Source: Balanoglossus misakiensis (Eukaryota; Hemichordata). From it: DNA of 64,000 bases. Location: positions 10,478,001-10,542,000 of the forward strand of contig CM082594.2 in NCBI GenBank assembly GCA_040954595.2, read 5' to 3'. This document shows, in pieces, positions 1 to 13,910 of the stretch. Position numbers and translations under genes: made by a program. The number at the start of each line of letters is the position of its first letter. The first letter of the stretch is position 1. Under the pieces are notes generated by a model that saw only the letters and a program-made list of their open reading frames with translations, searched no databases and was not told the origin of the DNA.

Positions 1-828
1 TCAATAATCTAAATGTCATTATTATAACTTGTAAGTTGTCCAAATTGTAGATGGAGTGCTTCATTAAGAATTACACACAGCAGAAAATATGCCAGGAGGA
101 TTAAGGGATTTTTTTAATTCCATGCTCACTTTTAATATTCATTAGTTGGCACAATAAAATGCTGAAAGTTATGTAAATATTGATTTTTAAGCATCAGTTT
201 GGGATAATTGTGAGTATTAAGTCGCTATTATTTCTGTACAGCTGCACAGAACGCAGCAATACCAGTATTACAGTAAATATCGGTTTATCATCTGCGCCGA
301 GAGATCGCTGTCACTATGATCTTCCAATCAGTTTGCGTCGTAATTTACATAAAAATCGCATCAGAGTTCATCTCGAGTGCTACACATGCATTTGCATCCT
401 CTCTTTGCAAACCTGCAACAGCGATGTGATTCGGAGGAATTTGGACCATTTACATTTCAACGAGGGATGTTTTCTTTTGTGTGCGTGTGTGTGTACGCTC
501 AAATTAGTGGTCATTCAACCCTGTCGGCGTTGAAGTGGACGATTTCGACACCAAGCGCAACCCCCACGGAACTGTGTCTCTTTGAACTAATTCATGAGTC
601 TTTCTCGGGAAAAGTAAGGTATATTCATGTCTGATTGTCTCTCTTTGTTCGGACGGGAACTGATTTTCCCAAGGATTGATTAGGGGTGTTAATTGACATC
701 TTTGAAGGGAAGAAAGAAATCTGTAGTTGAGTGATTTTTTTGGGGGGGGGGGTTGAAAAACCTTTCCAGTAGTAGTGTTTGCAGATTTCAACCTCTTTTC
801 ACATGTCTGTTACCGTGGGATACCGTTC

Positions 829-837
829 TGATGATGG

Positions 838-912
<75 letters not shown>
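829..912. repeat. (ATG/GAT)n trinucleotide microsatellite
   Basis: A nearly perfect GAT/ATG repeat of roughly 27 units. It creates artificial poly-Met and poly-Ile reading frames on the two strands, which are not genes. Confidence 0.97.
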
Positions 913-1128
913 CAAAAATGTGTGCATACATGTTTAAATGCTGAAACAACATCAGTAACAATTTAAACATCATCCTTGACATGTCTCCACTCATGTGTTC
1001 AATGCAAAACAACGCAGACGAATAAGAAAGGGACACTGGTGCAATTTATTGGCTATTTTTAAGCGGTTCCCTCCCTAGGTCAATTTTCTTGCCATCATTT
1101 GGCAAACGAAGTCTCTCCTTTGTTGTTT

Positions 1129-1737
1129 TTATCTCTGTGCCTCTGACAGTCGTCGCATTTTTTTCATCTTCGACTGTTTTGTCCACGAGAAGACGGTTGG
1201 AGGGCCAAACGTAGACTTCAGTTTGAAGTATAAACATGTTATTGTGTGATCTCCATTCCAACATTTGCATGGCAAAGTGTCACCGGTGGCGGTATTGATG
1301 CCGAGCAGAATTCCTAATGATGTTACACAATTTGACTTGACTGCAGTCAGCTCGGATTCATCCCGGAATCCCGGAGCTTCTTCCAATCGTCTCAGTCAAA
1401 TGCCGGCGATAAAATTAATCTCATGAAAGTACCCGGTAAGTGGCATTATGGGATGGCAGTTCCCTTTCTTGTCGTTTCGAGTTAGAACAGCTGATTGATC
1501 GTGTGCGGTTGAAAAGACCGTGTAATCGGAATTTGCCACTGATAGTCGTTTTTGGGCCAGTTCCACTTGATTGGTGAAGGTATGTAGAAAGTAAACTAAT
1601 TGTCTCTTCCCCGCAATTGTTTGTGATTCTGGTCTCTGACAGTCCCAAGGTACAGTGCTTTGTGGTGACGAACAGCTCTGATTACACGTCAGAGAATTTC
1701 TAAAGGTTTTTAAAGAGCTGTTGAAAAAACATTGCAT
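1129..1737 (-). other. Unrecognised minus-strand coding-like ORF fragments
   Basis: Two minus-strand open stretches, 1396-1737 and 1129-1386, have a protein-like composition with several cysteines (for example LPCKCWNGDHTITC near the middle of the second). They are separated by a stop and a frame change. They could be an old gene or retrocopy remnant, or chance ORFs opposite a possible plus-strand exon (1347-1435). I recognise no family. Confidence 0.15.
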
Positions 1738-4596
1738 AATGTGTTATTTGAAAGAATTAAGATGGTTAGGAAAGGGAGGGAGTTTGGATTTTTTTGAGTG
1801 CGTTGAAACTTTCGCTGATGTTGAGGTTTGTTCAGAAACAGGTGTGTTTGCTGATTGCAAGGTGGAGGGAAGATTTGTTGACAAACTTCAGGTACATATT
1901 GTAATGGCTTTTCGGTACGTTTGTGATCCAAATGGCTGATTTGTGCTGAGGGGGAAAACAGTAGGAAACCCATGTTTCCATAGATACACAAAAAACTAAA
2001 TGCATTTTTTTTTAGTTCTTCCTTGAAGTATGTAGGCAAAACCCATCATGTGTTATCATATCACCCCTGCTATAGAGCAAGCTTTTCTGTGCTACCTGCC
2101 TCGAAATATCAATAACCGATGAACACCAGGCTATCTCTTGAAAGATCTTCTGTAATCTGATTATATCAGGTACAATTACATAAGTTACACCCGCTGCCTG
2201 ATAATTGTCACCAGCTGGGTTTTATAATTGGAACTAATTGAATGAATTTCATAAAAGCAGAAGAACGCAGACATTTTAATATGACACTCAGTATAATGTG
2301 CCATTTATCATGTACCTTGTAAGTGGGAAAAAAAGCCAACAAGACTGATGCATCATTTCTATTTGGATTTCTGAAAAGATTATTGTCATGGCAACAAAGC
2401 TGTTTTTTTTTTCAATAACTCTCGCTGCTTCCTTAAAAAGGAAACCGATAAAATGAAGGATTACCTGAGGCGATGTCTTGAGGTTTCAGTGTTTTGTTTA
2501 GAAGAGGAAATTGGGTTTATTCTCTCTGTCTGTGAATAATTTCTTCCATACTGAGACGGTTCTCATCAGTTGGATGTTGGCAAAAAAAATTGTCTAGACC
2601 TCAAATCACAGTATTGTTATGTAACAGTTTAATACACGAAATAATGTGATGTCTGTGAGATATTGTAATGTGCCATTAAGCAATGACAGACAAAAATGCC
2701 ATCAAAGTCGATTTATAAGAGTGCAATACTCCGAGTACTGCAACTCGCTGAAGTTGAAGTCAAAATGTTTGACTTCCACACCAGCCATTTCATGGGTTAC
2801 ATGAAATATTAATCTATTTTGTTTTCAATCGCACTTTTCCACAGATCAACTTTCATTGCAGTCTCAAAACGAATACAACACGTAAACACTCTGAAATGGA
2901 GAGGAGTTGATCTCGGATAATTCCGTGCCATTGGCAGCTCTGATTAAAACTGAATAATTTATCGACAAGTAGCGTACAATATATCCAGTGCATGATTTTC
3001 AGCATAGTGGTGTGATATGCAGTCTGATGCTGTAGAAGTGATAACCTTGAAATTAATCACCTGAGCCAGTTTTTCTCTGCGACAAGAACAAGCATTAAAC
3101 TTCATGCATCATTTGCTATGTCTATGGTCTGATATACAAAGATGTATAAAGTGTGTCCACTTTGGTTGTTGAAACAATTCACAGCTTGTGTCTAATTCAG
3201 CAGTATTGGTGACTACATGTTAGGGTTCTGCCAACAAGACAATTTCCTTCCGGAGTGTGAAAAAAACAAGACATCCAAAACAGGAAAACAAGCAAAAACC
3301 GGCAGGGTAGTCACTATGCGCGACCTGCTGTGAACTTTCAAGGTCGACACTGAGTGATGGATTTTGACATAATATGTTCACCTTTTAAAATCAGTGATGC
3401 AGTGTATGAATATTGCGATGATTCTTTTTTTAGTTCATCTCCAGAGTTCAAGGCCTTTAAATCTGCTGGTGCAGTCAGGTGACGTCGGTCGGAAAAGTCA
3501 AAGCGTGCGAGTTGATTGAAACAGTCCCGACACATCGATAAAAATTAAAGAATAGATTGCAGCCTTATATGAAAGCGAGTTATGTGTATTTATTGTGTGA
3601 CTCGAGCCGTTTCCAATCAATCCTCGAAATGTAAATGTGGCACTCACATAATATTCCTTGTAAAAGGACAGTGTACTGTAGATTTCTCACATTTTTCGTT
3701 CTATATGAAAAAACATCTCTCTCTTTCAGTGACTGTAACCTTCTCAAAACATGTACTCCAAGCTGGATCAAATGTTCACAGAGAAAAAAGATTCAAAGCT
3801 TTTGAACACTCCGCTTTTACTTTCAAGAGTGAGAAAGGCATCCACTCACACAACTAGTAATTTACTCTGTACTTTGCAGCACATAGATAGCTTATTTCGC
3901 CATCTTTTGTTGCGGCGCAGACAGAGTAATGTAATTGCTAGGCGCTGCCGGGCAAACTGTCTGTGACTTAGAGCTAATGCGCTCACTTCCTCAAACACTG
4001 CAGGAAAAATACTGTCTGTTTAACCGTCTAAAGATGGATGTAGTCGGAATCAGGGCTGCGATTGAAATGCTTTCAAAAAACCACTGTGTGTGCCTTGTGA
4101 AAATTAGCTGACGTCAACTTCAGGACAATGCGGGTAATTGTCACGACTGCTGCTGGGGATGTGTATTCCGCAGGAAAAACATTTTATTTGACCTCCTGAT
4201 TTATACTGTGTAGTTGGTCAGTTGGGACCTTTTTATATTGTACCATAAATTCCTCACATGACCCTAAAGGCTGAATAATGTATTCTATATGGAAAACTAC
4301 TACAAATCTTGTTATTTTTAGAACTCTAGCAAAAAAGTAATATATAAATTTTGAATGGTTATCTCATAAAATAGAGGGAATTTCGTCACCTCATTAGTCA
4401 CGAAATTGTGCTGCCACAATCTTTAACCTATATTATTTTAAGTGGATAATTGTTCATGTTCGTAAATCATCATGAGATGACAGGGTTTCAGATTTCGGTT
4501 ATGTGTGTGTGTGTGGTTGGTACATCCATAGAAAAAATGGAAGGGTTAAACACAGATTCAAAGTTTATCTCTTTTCTTCTTTTATTTTATTTACAG

Positions 4597-6435
4597 ATCG
4601 GTGCTAATGAAACAAGTGGATTAGAAAGCTGCCAGTCCCCAATAACTCCAAGCGAAAACTACTGCCGGATTTATGTGAACCCCGTAAGTGTGGAAAACTT
4701 CTCCCGAGAGGGGCGTAACTCAGGAATCAACGTGACGCCTGCAATGCAACGGTATACATGTATATCGGACAGAAATGCCCGAAAACAGTCTCTGACGGAC
4801 AGCTTGCCAAAAAAGAAAATTTACCCAACAGGAAAGTACGAACTGGAGGTGCGCGCTGTACGTCATATATTAGCGTCAGCGCCCATGCAGTACCGACACA
4901 GCACGTGCTCCGACCAAGAAAACAACAATTTGCAATCCGCTCATACGACAGCAGGTGACCGCAGCAGTGGAAAATTTTCAGACATTTCAAAATCCCGGGA
5001 CTCCATGGCAAGTTCTACCTTTTCCAATCCAGTTTTCGCCGAAGTCAGCAGTATACCGTGTGCAATAGGAGAAACTGCAATTGATAACTACGTCTCGTCG
5101 AGAGAGAGTATGATGAAATGCGAGCAGAAGTCACAGCAGGTGCCGCGAGACCGCTCTAATAGTTGCGATCCGACAGTCGAACTGCATCACGAGAAGTCAA
5201 CAGGGAAAAATATGCGAATCCCTGTAACAGTGAAAACATACAACATCAATGCAGACGGGCATCCCTCATCAACCAGGAGCTTTCAGAGCATCACAGCGTC
5301 CATCTCATCGGACAGTGACTCATACGATGAGTATGTGAGTGGGGATCAAAGTAAAAGTTATCCCAGGACTAAAAAGCAGAGACGTCGAGAGAGACACGCC
5401 CAGCGGCGACGGGTGCGTAGGAACTCAGACAATACCCAACTTTCGTTGTCTTGTGCGAGTTCCAATAACCCAGACTCGGATGGAACCAGAGTGACTCACC
5501 CACACAGACATTCACACCACAACTCTAGTCATTCTATATCCAGTCTCAGTTCCAAACCGACCAATTCTCTGCACTCGAGTTTCAAGTCGGTCGACGTCTC
5601 CAGTCCTGCCCGGCTTTCACTATGCTCGACCTCGAGCAAAAGCCGAAACTCGATTAATTCTATCAACAGCACTGCCAACAGCAAAGAGGCTCTCTCGTCA
5701 GCAAGGAGGGTGAAACAGAACGAAGAGGCGACAGGAGGGATTGAGGAGAGACCGCCCCGACCGAACTCGCTGGAAATACGACCAGTTCACAACCTGCCAG
5801 ACCCTGAAATGAGGCGAATGTCCATGATGGTTAAGAAGGAATCGCTGATGAAAGAACTACATCCCGCGGAGATTAAGAGAAGGTACATTTCGTGCGAGAA
5901 AGCTCCACCCGTCGCTGAAGGGGCCAACAAATCTGCTGCCAGTGCCAACAAGCATGTCACCAAACGCAAAGGCAAGTCTAAAGTGCGGCCAAAGTCGCTG
6001 GCTGATTTCAAATCCTTCAAGGAAGCAAAGGTCTTGGTGGCCAAGTTTATCGAGCAGTCGAACGGGAGCGTTTCACCCGCCGTGAAGAGTGTGCTGGAAA
6101 ACATCCAGGCGGTCATCAAGTCAGACGAGAAGCACATGGCTGAGGCTATACACAGCGCCAATGTGCTGGGACAGTACACGACACAGCCTGCTTCATCGCA
6201 GGTCAATGCGAAGCCGTCGGATGCAGCAGCGCACGGCGGAGGCAGCAGTGCCAAAGAAGCCATGTACAGGAGTACCACCAGCCTGGGCAGTAGACATTGG
6301 CACAGCTGTTCAGACATCACGGCGCTCTCCGATCACGGCAGCGAGGATATTATCGGCGAGAAACTCGCCAAGACGAACTGTGCCGAAGAGGAGCTGGCCA
6401 AGACACTGACTATCTGTAAAGAAACTGTTCTCTAA
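4597..6435 (+). CDS. ENTREP/FAM189-like protein, last coding exon (612 residues)
   Basis: ENTREP (FAM189) proteins are membrane proteins with CD20-like transmembrane segments and a long cytoplasmic tail. ENTREP1 is reported to recruit and activate the ubiquitin ligase ITCH on endosomal membranes. Only the tail is seen here. A clear acceptor (pyrimidine tract then acag at 4593-4596) opens the exon in phase 0. The frame also runs upstream to 4450, but that is intron. The tail is Ser-rich, has a strongly basic cluster around 5371-5430 (KKQRRRERHAQRRR) and a conserved-looking helical block near 5990-6170 (FKSFKEAKVLVAKFIEQS, then VIKSDEKHMAEAIHSANVL). I associate that block with the FAM189 C-terminus from memory. 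The protein ends ETVL, a class I PDZ ligand. The PPxY motifs of the family are not in this exon. The assignment is supported by the ZO gene 11 kb downstream, because human ENTREP2 and ENTREP1 lie beside TJP1 and TJP2. The N-terminal exons lie outside the window or were not found. Confidence 0.65.
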   Translation: MGANETSGLESCQSPITPSENYCRIYVNPVSVENFSREGRNSGINVTPAMQRYTCISDRNARKQSLTDSLPKKKIYPTGKYELEVRAVRHILASAPMQYRHSTCSDQENNNLQSAHTTAGDRSSGKFSDISKSRDSMASSTFSNPVFAEVSSIPCAIGETAIDNYVSSRESMMKCEQKSQQVPRDRSNSCDPTVELHHEKSTGKNMRIPVTVKTYNINADGHPSSTRSFQSITASISSDSDSYDEYVSGDQSKSYPRTKKQRRRERHAQRRRVRRNSDNTQLSLSCASSNNPDSDGTRVTHPHRHSHHNSSHSISSLSSKPTNSLHSSFKSVDVSSPARLSLCSTSSKSRNSINSINSTANSKEALSSARRVKQNEEATGGIEERPPRPNSLEIRPVHNLPDPEMRRMSMMVKKESLMKELHPAEIKRRYISCEKAPPVAEGANKSAASANKHVTKRKGKSKVRPKSLADFKSFKEAKVLVAKFIEQSNGSVSPAVKSVLENIQAVIKSDEKHMAEAIHSANVLGQYTTQPASSQVNAKPSDAAAHGGGSSAKEAMYRSTTSLGSRHWHSCSDITALSDHGSEDIIGEKLAKTNCAEEELAKTLTICKETVL

Positions 6436-8862
6436 GGAATGTAAAAATTGTGTGCTGTTTTTGTCTGAACATTGCAAACCATAGCAATGTTTTCTTGAAA
6501 TTCAACTGGGTAGAGTATCATCACACAGAAAAAATATAGCAAAGTGGTAGATCGTCAGTGTCTTTTACATGTTACGTCTTACTATCTGTGCAATCTCATC
6601 TTAACTTGTAAACAATTCATAGTAGAAGTTCCTGGTAAATTTTTGACCAATCCTGAAAGTCCTGGAAAAGGGTAGAATTTACAAATCTCGAAAATACAGG
6701 GAAGTACCCTTGATTTGAGCAAAGTTGACTAAACAGTCACTCAGGCTATTTAATAAATTAAATGTCTTTGAGATTACTTTGCAAAATTGCAAAAGTACAA
6801 TCTGAACGAACGACCATACAATCACTTCTACAGCTGAAAGTGCATTCATCTCAAAGGCTCAGAAAAATGGCACCTAAAGGTGACGATCTCCGACCAGCTG
6901 TGACAGCATCACTCCACATGATACAAGCACCACCACATGCGATCAAATTAAAATGACAAATATCCAGTTAAATTGAATTACTCCTGTCAATTATTGGATT
7001 AAATTTGACAGACATTCTTTTGGATATTGCCTTGGTTCATGAAGTAGAAGACAGCTACATACAGTAGTGTTTTTAATTAAGTGTTTCAATAACCCCGGCC
7101 CCTTCACCACCCCTACATTGCTGTATACGAAACAAATATTCCAATGATTTTCTATGGCCTGCTGGACCATACAATTGGCAAGCTAGGGGTGAGCAATATG
7201 AAAATCAGCCTTAGATGTTCACGAATATCTGTTACCAACCAAATTTTATTAAAATTTTACTACATTGTAGATGGCACATCAGATAACAATTTTCCAGGAG
7301 TTCTGGTAGAACCACCTGTTGAAAGCAATATGCAAATATGTTGTCCTCTCAGAAATCTGCATATTATAGTCCAATTACAAATAGTTTTTTCACTGACGAA
7401 CATTTTCTACATTTTTCCATGACCTGTTTTCAAAATTTACTGAAATAAAAAGTTTTATGTGCGTGTTACCCTTTGAACCTGGTAATGCACAAGACAGCTG
7501 TCGATTTTATTCCCAGCCAACAGTTTTGAAAGACTGTTGTATCATGTTCATTTTTCTGGAAATATTTTTGGTTTCTCAATTTTATTTTATTTTCAAGCTA
7601 CACTTTTCGCAGTGATTTCTTGATGATTCATTTTGTTTGTTTGTTTCTTTATACCTACTTCCAAGAAGTTTGCGACTGAAAAAATCATTGCCAACTTGTA
7701 AATAATTTCTTACAATGTTTCTGTGGAGATGGAAACTTCGTATTCTGAATTCAAGTGTAAAATATACATGTTGTACATGTAGCTAGATATACCAGACTTG
7801 TGTAAAGAGTAACCATTTAATTGTATTTCCATCTTTGGTACATCAAGTAGTGAGGTTGCATGTTGTCGACTAGCCATTCTCAAACTTCTGAATAATTTAC
7901 TTTAATCAGAGACATTTCAGAAAAGAAATTTGGAATTTTTCCACGATACCATGTACTTATAACTTCTGCTTTTGTAAATATTCAATTCTGACAGCTTTCG
8001 TGTCAACTTTAATACTATTAAGTCACTTTGTCCAAAATGTATTTGCAAGAGAGCATGTTAGAGCGCCCTCTAAGTTATTGGGGGGGGGGGGGTTTGCCAT
8101 GATGTCTGTCCATGGTGTAATTTTAACATACTCGGGTAGTTTTTTTACATATTTTATTTTCATTCAGTAATTTTACTTTCACATGAGCATGTGTAGATGT
8201 TTGAGTATATATATTTTTGTTTATTTTTTTGCATAGATTGAAATTTCATTGTTGGTGTAGTACCAAAACCCATGGGACTACTGCAACTTTGAAAAGAATC
8301 AGTAGAGTTTTTTACAAGTCACACTGACTTGAATTTTTTTAAAACAGAAATACGGGGGATTTTATGCCCTCTTTAAAATAATGAAATTTCACATTAAGAG
8401 ACAAATTTCCGTGCCTCCAGAAATGATTTTTCCTACATGAGAAATTTAATGAGCTGATGTGTATTATATTATACAAGCTGCTTGTATGTATGCAACTTTC
8501 GATTTGAGAGTTTGCAAGGCTGTTCCAGGTTCCGTCGCTGTCCCTCCGTGAGACTGTGATCCCATGCAAGATTGTTGTATTGGAGTATGTAACTAGCTGT
8601 AAGTTATTTGTCGCTGTTGGATTTTTCCCACAGGGGTGTGACAATTAGATGTAACAACTCAGTTTTTTAATCGCCGGAGACCATGTCAAGGTCCGGTCCA
8701 TTTTAAGCATTAATTTATTATCGGCTAAGAAAGTATGTGCTATTTTAGAACTGTAATGAAAGATGGTGGAATTTCAAAGAATTACAATGTGTGGGTTTGA
8801 TTTTTTTTATGTCAGGTGAGGAAAATGAAATGTATTGTTGTGTGAAAATGGTTTATTTGCAG
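6436..8862 (+). other. ENTREP-like 3' UTR and intergenic sequence
   Basis: AT-rich non-coding sequence after the stop at 6433-6435. Candidate polyadenylation signals AATAAA occur at 6752-6757 and 7444-7449. A run of about 13 G lies near 8080-8092. I see no gene here. Confidence 0.6.
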
Positions 8863-9037
8863 ATCAAAGCCCCTCCCCTACTCTTATCACATGGTTCATC
8901 CCTTCAGATAAATCAGCTCGGATTAAGCTCTAAGCTCCTCCTGGAGAGCGGTGAGATATTCAACGTCTCACCAGAGGAGGGCGCTATACCGCTGCCTCAA
9001 CTGTACAAAAAGTGCGACCACGTGGCGACCACCTGGG

Positions 9038-9048
<11 letters not shown>
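8863..9048 (+). CDS. Orphan terminal exon candidate, 61 residues
   Basis: A good acceptor (gtttatttgcag, ending 8862) opens a phase-0 frame of 61 codons ending in TGA at 9046-9048. The composition looks coding and CpG-containing (for example LESGEIFNVSPEEGAIPLPQ), and the opposite strand is full of stops over most of it. It could be an alternative last exon of the ENTREP-like gene, whose usual last exon also starts in phase 0, or the end of an unknown gene. Its last 11 bases overlap, antisense, the 3' end of the sulfotransferase CDS. I recognise no domain. Confidence 0.35.
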
Positions 9049-11114
<2,066 letters not shown>

Positions 11115-11201
11115 AATTGGTCAAGATGGCAGGCCACTCTCACGCGAGGAAAATAATTACGAAATACCAGTCTATCAATTTAAGAAAAGGCCTACACTCA
11201 C

Positions 11202-11390
11202 CCGATTTTTCAGTCGAATTGAAGTTGACGGATGAGTCCGAAGTGGTAGGGGAACCATGAAGCGACATGTTCCGGTGTCTTGCTTTTGAAACACTCCAAA
11301 ATGCCCGACAGCGAACACTTCCAGACTTCGTTGAAAATGGAAAACGACTGTGAGGTAGGCTACCGAAATTTCACTCAGTTTGTTTCCCAA
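11202..11390 (-). promoter_or_regulatory. Probable 5' UTR exon / promoter side of the sulfotransferase gene
   Basis: On the minus strand a consensus donor (gtgagt at 11201 downward) lies about 90 bases upstream of the ATG at 11114, so a non-coding first exon likely sits just above 11202. The transcription start is not visible. From 11391 to about 11745 I see nothing recognisable. Confidence 0.4.
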
Positions 11391-11945
11391 AACAGATATT
11401 CTATGTTTCTTAAACTATATAAACCACGGAACCAACCTTTGTTCCCAAATGAATTATTCGCTGTATAAATGGTGTCAAAATTCTCTTATTTCAATTTTCC
11501 TGTTCACAACGTACACGTGGGACATCATTAGCAAGGCCACATATTCAACAGGTGGTCGAATGGTCGCCAATGATTGGTGGACACTGTCCCAATTTGCAAA
11601 ATAATCTCAACCAGGTGTACAGGTCAAATCTTTCAACTTCAAGATGAATTCCAGTATTGGGGACGATATCACCAACATAGTCCGGATGAATGCACATGAT
11701 CATCGCAATTCTTGAAAATTGAACTTGATTTACCCGACTTCAAAGTGATAGTGTGTCAACAAAATCAGTCTCACGCAAGACTTTGATTTTAACACTATTT
11801 ATGTCAATATACTATACTCTACATACAGCAAATAGAAAACCTTGCGATGTTTTATCTACTATAATTTTTTTCTACATTCTTTATATTTCGGTTGGTAGCA
11901 TATATGCAGCTGTTTCCGAATCGTTGCCAGGGCTACAGTTGTGAC

Positions 11946-12474
11946 TCAGTCGTCATTTGAAAGATCTTTGCTGGCTTCCAAGATGGCTTCCTTCAGTTGA
12001 TCATGGCGGCCCCGCGGGGAGAAGCCCTTGTCTGACAACCCAAACACACGTTCCATCATTCTCTTCTTTTCGTTGTATTCTCTTTCTCCTTCTTCCTCCC
12101 TCTCCCTCTCCTCCTCCTCCTCCAACATTTCATCGATTTCAGCGCTGAAAAGTACAAAGCAGGAAATTAACAAACCATTTTATTTTAGTAAGCAATATTT
12201 TGTTGTGCACTGGCGTCAAAATTTACGATGAAAATTAGTGCATTTGTGTATTGCAACTTAGTCGCATACACCAAGTTCCTACTTACAGTTCTTTGTGTAG
12301 AAACTCTATCAGGCTTGCTTTCAGAGCGGCAGTAGCAGGAGCGGTATCGGGATCCAACTCGCGATCGGTTATGATGGGACCCAACGGAAAAAGGATTATT
12401 AACATGCACTCGGTCTCTCTGGCCACAAGAGCCACCAGCAGGACCACACTAAGAACCAACACAGTATTCTTCAT
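11946..12474 (-). CDS. Small secreted acidic protein, copy 1 (128 aa)
   Basis: I do not recognise this family. Two coding exons (12474-12287 and 12144-11946, phase 2 junction, donor gtaagt, acceptor tttcag) give 128 residues. A signal peptide starts MKNTVLVLSVVLLVALVARE with predicted cleavage near TEC (about residue 23). It is followed by a short linker, then helix-prone sequence and a strongly acidic, coiled-coil-like block of Glu/Arg (AEIDEMLEEEEERERE), then a basic stretch (NEKKRMMERVFGLSDKG, SPRGR) and a conserved C-terminus LKEAILEASKDLSNDD. A non-coding 5' exon probably ends at the donor near 12617. It is the first of three tandem units and the most complete one. The function is unknown. 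The architecture (signal, acidic region, small basic region) could suit a propeptide-type effector or simply an acidic secreted protein. Confidence 0.72.
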
Positions 12475-13689
12475 ATTATCTTCCCGTGTTTCCCAAACTC
12501 AGACGAGCAAAATAGAGTTTCTGGAAAGAAGAAAGGCCGTGTCAACATTTGAGAGTTTTTGTAGTTTTTTCGTTTTGAGCATCAATACAGCAGCAAATTC
12601 AGAGATGCAAACTTACCCGAAAGATCGGTACGCCACCAGGATCACTTCGCTCTTTACTGGCGAATTGCTTTAAAAAAATGCTCGCTTGGCTAACTTGCAG
12701 ACGCATCAATCGAATTCATTGTTGCTTTTGACAATTTTGCATTGTCTATTTTGTGTAATAGAGTTGTCGTCCATTTTATTGAGGTTGTGCCGTAGGGATG
12801 AGCAGGTTGATGGGCCAGGTTGTCTAAAAGGTTGTCCAGGGTTCTGTCTGAGATCGTACTTAGGTCATCATGACACCGTTTCTCCAGTTCTAAGGTCACG
12901 ATGATGTGGAAATGGCCATGGAGCGGACTTGTGTTCTACACGTGACTTGATGCAGATTAATGAACGCATCATCTTGACCAACTATTTTACTGAATTACAC
13001 AATTTCCTTTCAGCGTGTGCTTTCTACGGCACGATTAGCCAATTAACATGCACGGCGTGTTACTTGAAAATTGTTTGGCAGTTGATAACTGCTGCAGTAT
13101 TATAAGAGACAGGAGAAATTCTTATGCAAGAGGGTCAGACAGGTCAAACAGAGCCTGTCCTCGTCCTTGGATGAGTAAGCTTACACCCTGCAATCTAAGA
13201 TGTCACAATCCGTGTATCTAGGGCTCACCTTTAAAAAAACGGGGTGCGTTTTCTCTAAACCAAACAAATAGAAAACTATTGTCGACCTCGTATGAACTGT
13301 ATCATTTATCAATATTATTTACTTTTAGTCGTGCATCCACGTATGTCTTCTATTCTCTGTCCCTGATATATGAGGTCCGTATGGTTGTGCCATGCAAAGA
13401 AAATAATAATCAGACGCAAGATTTTGATTTCAAGACAAAGCGTATTTATGTCAATATAGTGGACGCCATATACATAAAAGAATTTCGAGGAATTTTCCTT
13501 GAACCCACCACCAGCTGACAGTTGGCAAAATCAAAAGTTTCAAGACGTCCAAAAATTGTTTTACAGGTTTATGTTAATCTGGGTGAACTTACGAAATAGT
13601 ATGAATCTATTACTAGTATATCAGTAATGTTATAGGTTAAACATTTTATATTTAGATTGGTAGCAAGTACATGTATATGGTTCATGTGA

Positions 13690-13807
13690 TCGTCCAAACA
13701 CACGGTGCTTCTTTTCGTTGCATTCTCTTCCTTCCTCCTCCTATTCTTGAATTCCTCCTCATTTTCCTAACCATGAACCTCCTCCACAACATTCTTCTTT
13801 ATTCCTG
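13690..13807 (-). pseudogene. Decayed duplicate of exon 2 in secreted-protein unit 2
   Basis: On the minus strand an acceptor-like tract (tcttttttggcccag) is followed by sequence homologous to exon 2 of copy 1, including the acidic GAGGAGG tract and the bases for the NEKKR and CCAAACACACG region. It is interrupted by stops in every useful frame. With the working exon 2 at 13911-14010 this makes an internal exon duplication. Confidence 0.6.
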
Positions 13808-13910
13808 GGCCAAAAAAGACAAATCGGAAAATTAAAAGACTCGTATTTGTTGTCTTTAACATTTCTATAGCTAAACTAATAGACCAGTGAAGTTTGTAAC
13901 GTCACCACAT

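Larger units (their letters stand above)
1..4596 (+). other. Upstream/intronic part of the ENTREP-like gene
   Basis: This stretch precedes the strong acceptor at 4591-4596 and is probably mostly intron of the ENTREP-like gene. I found no exon that joins the 4597 exon in phase with confidence. Weak candidates are 1347-1435 (acceptor ctgcag, donor gtaagt, open in one frame, 29 codons, ends in phase 1, so it needs a further exon before the phase-0 exon at 4597) and a fragment ending at a gtaagg donor near 610. The rest holds an ATG microsatellite near 830-912, a G run near 743-752 and low-complexity AT-rich sequence. Which gene these candidates belong to is unknown. Confidence 0.35.

Noticed and set aside
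753-1036. ORFs with poly-Met (+) and poly-Ile (-)
   Set aside because: They are translations of the ATG microsatellite.
3434-3478. 45-bp exon candidate between acceptor tttttttag and donor gtgacg
   Set aside because: The donor is poor, and the exon keeps phase 1, so it does not solve the phase mismatch between 1435 and 4597.
4450-4596. Upstream 49 codons of the ENTREP-like open frame, including its ATG
   Set aside because: A strong acceptor at 4596 and low-complexity, TG-repeat-like sequence before it show this is intron. The true start is further upstream.
5787-6320. 177-residue minus-strand ORF inside the ENTREP-like exon
   Set aside because: Shadow of the plus-strand coding exon, with no acceptor, start context or recognisable domain.
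12000-12080. A possible amidated neuropeptide in secreted protein copy 1 (FSPR followed by GR)
   Set aside because: It resembles an FxPR-amide processing site, but copy 3 lacks both the motif and the dibasic sites, and the flanking C-terminal helix is what is conserved. One occurrence in a fast-evolving segment is not enough.
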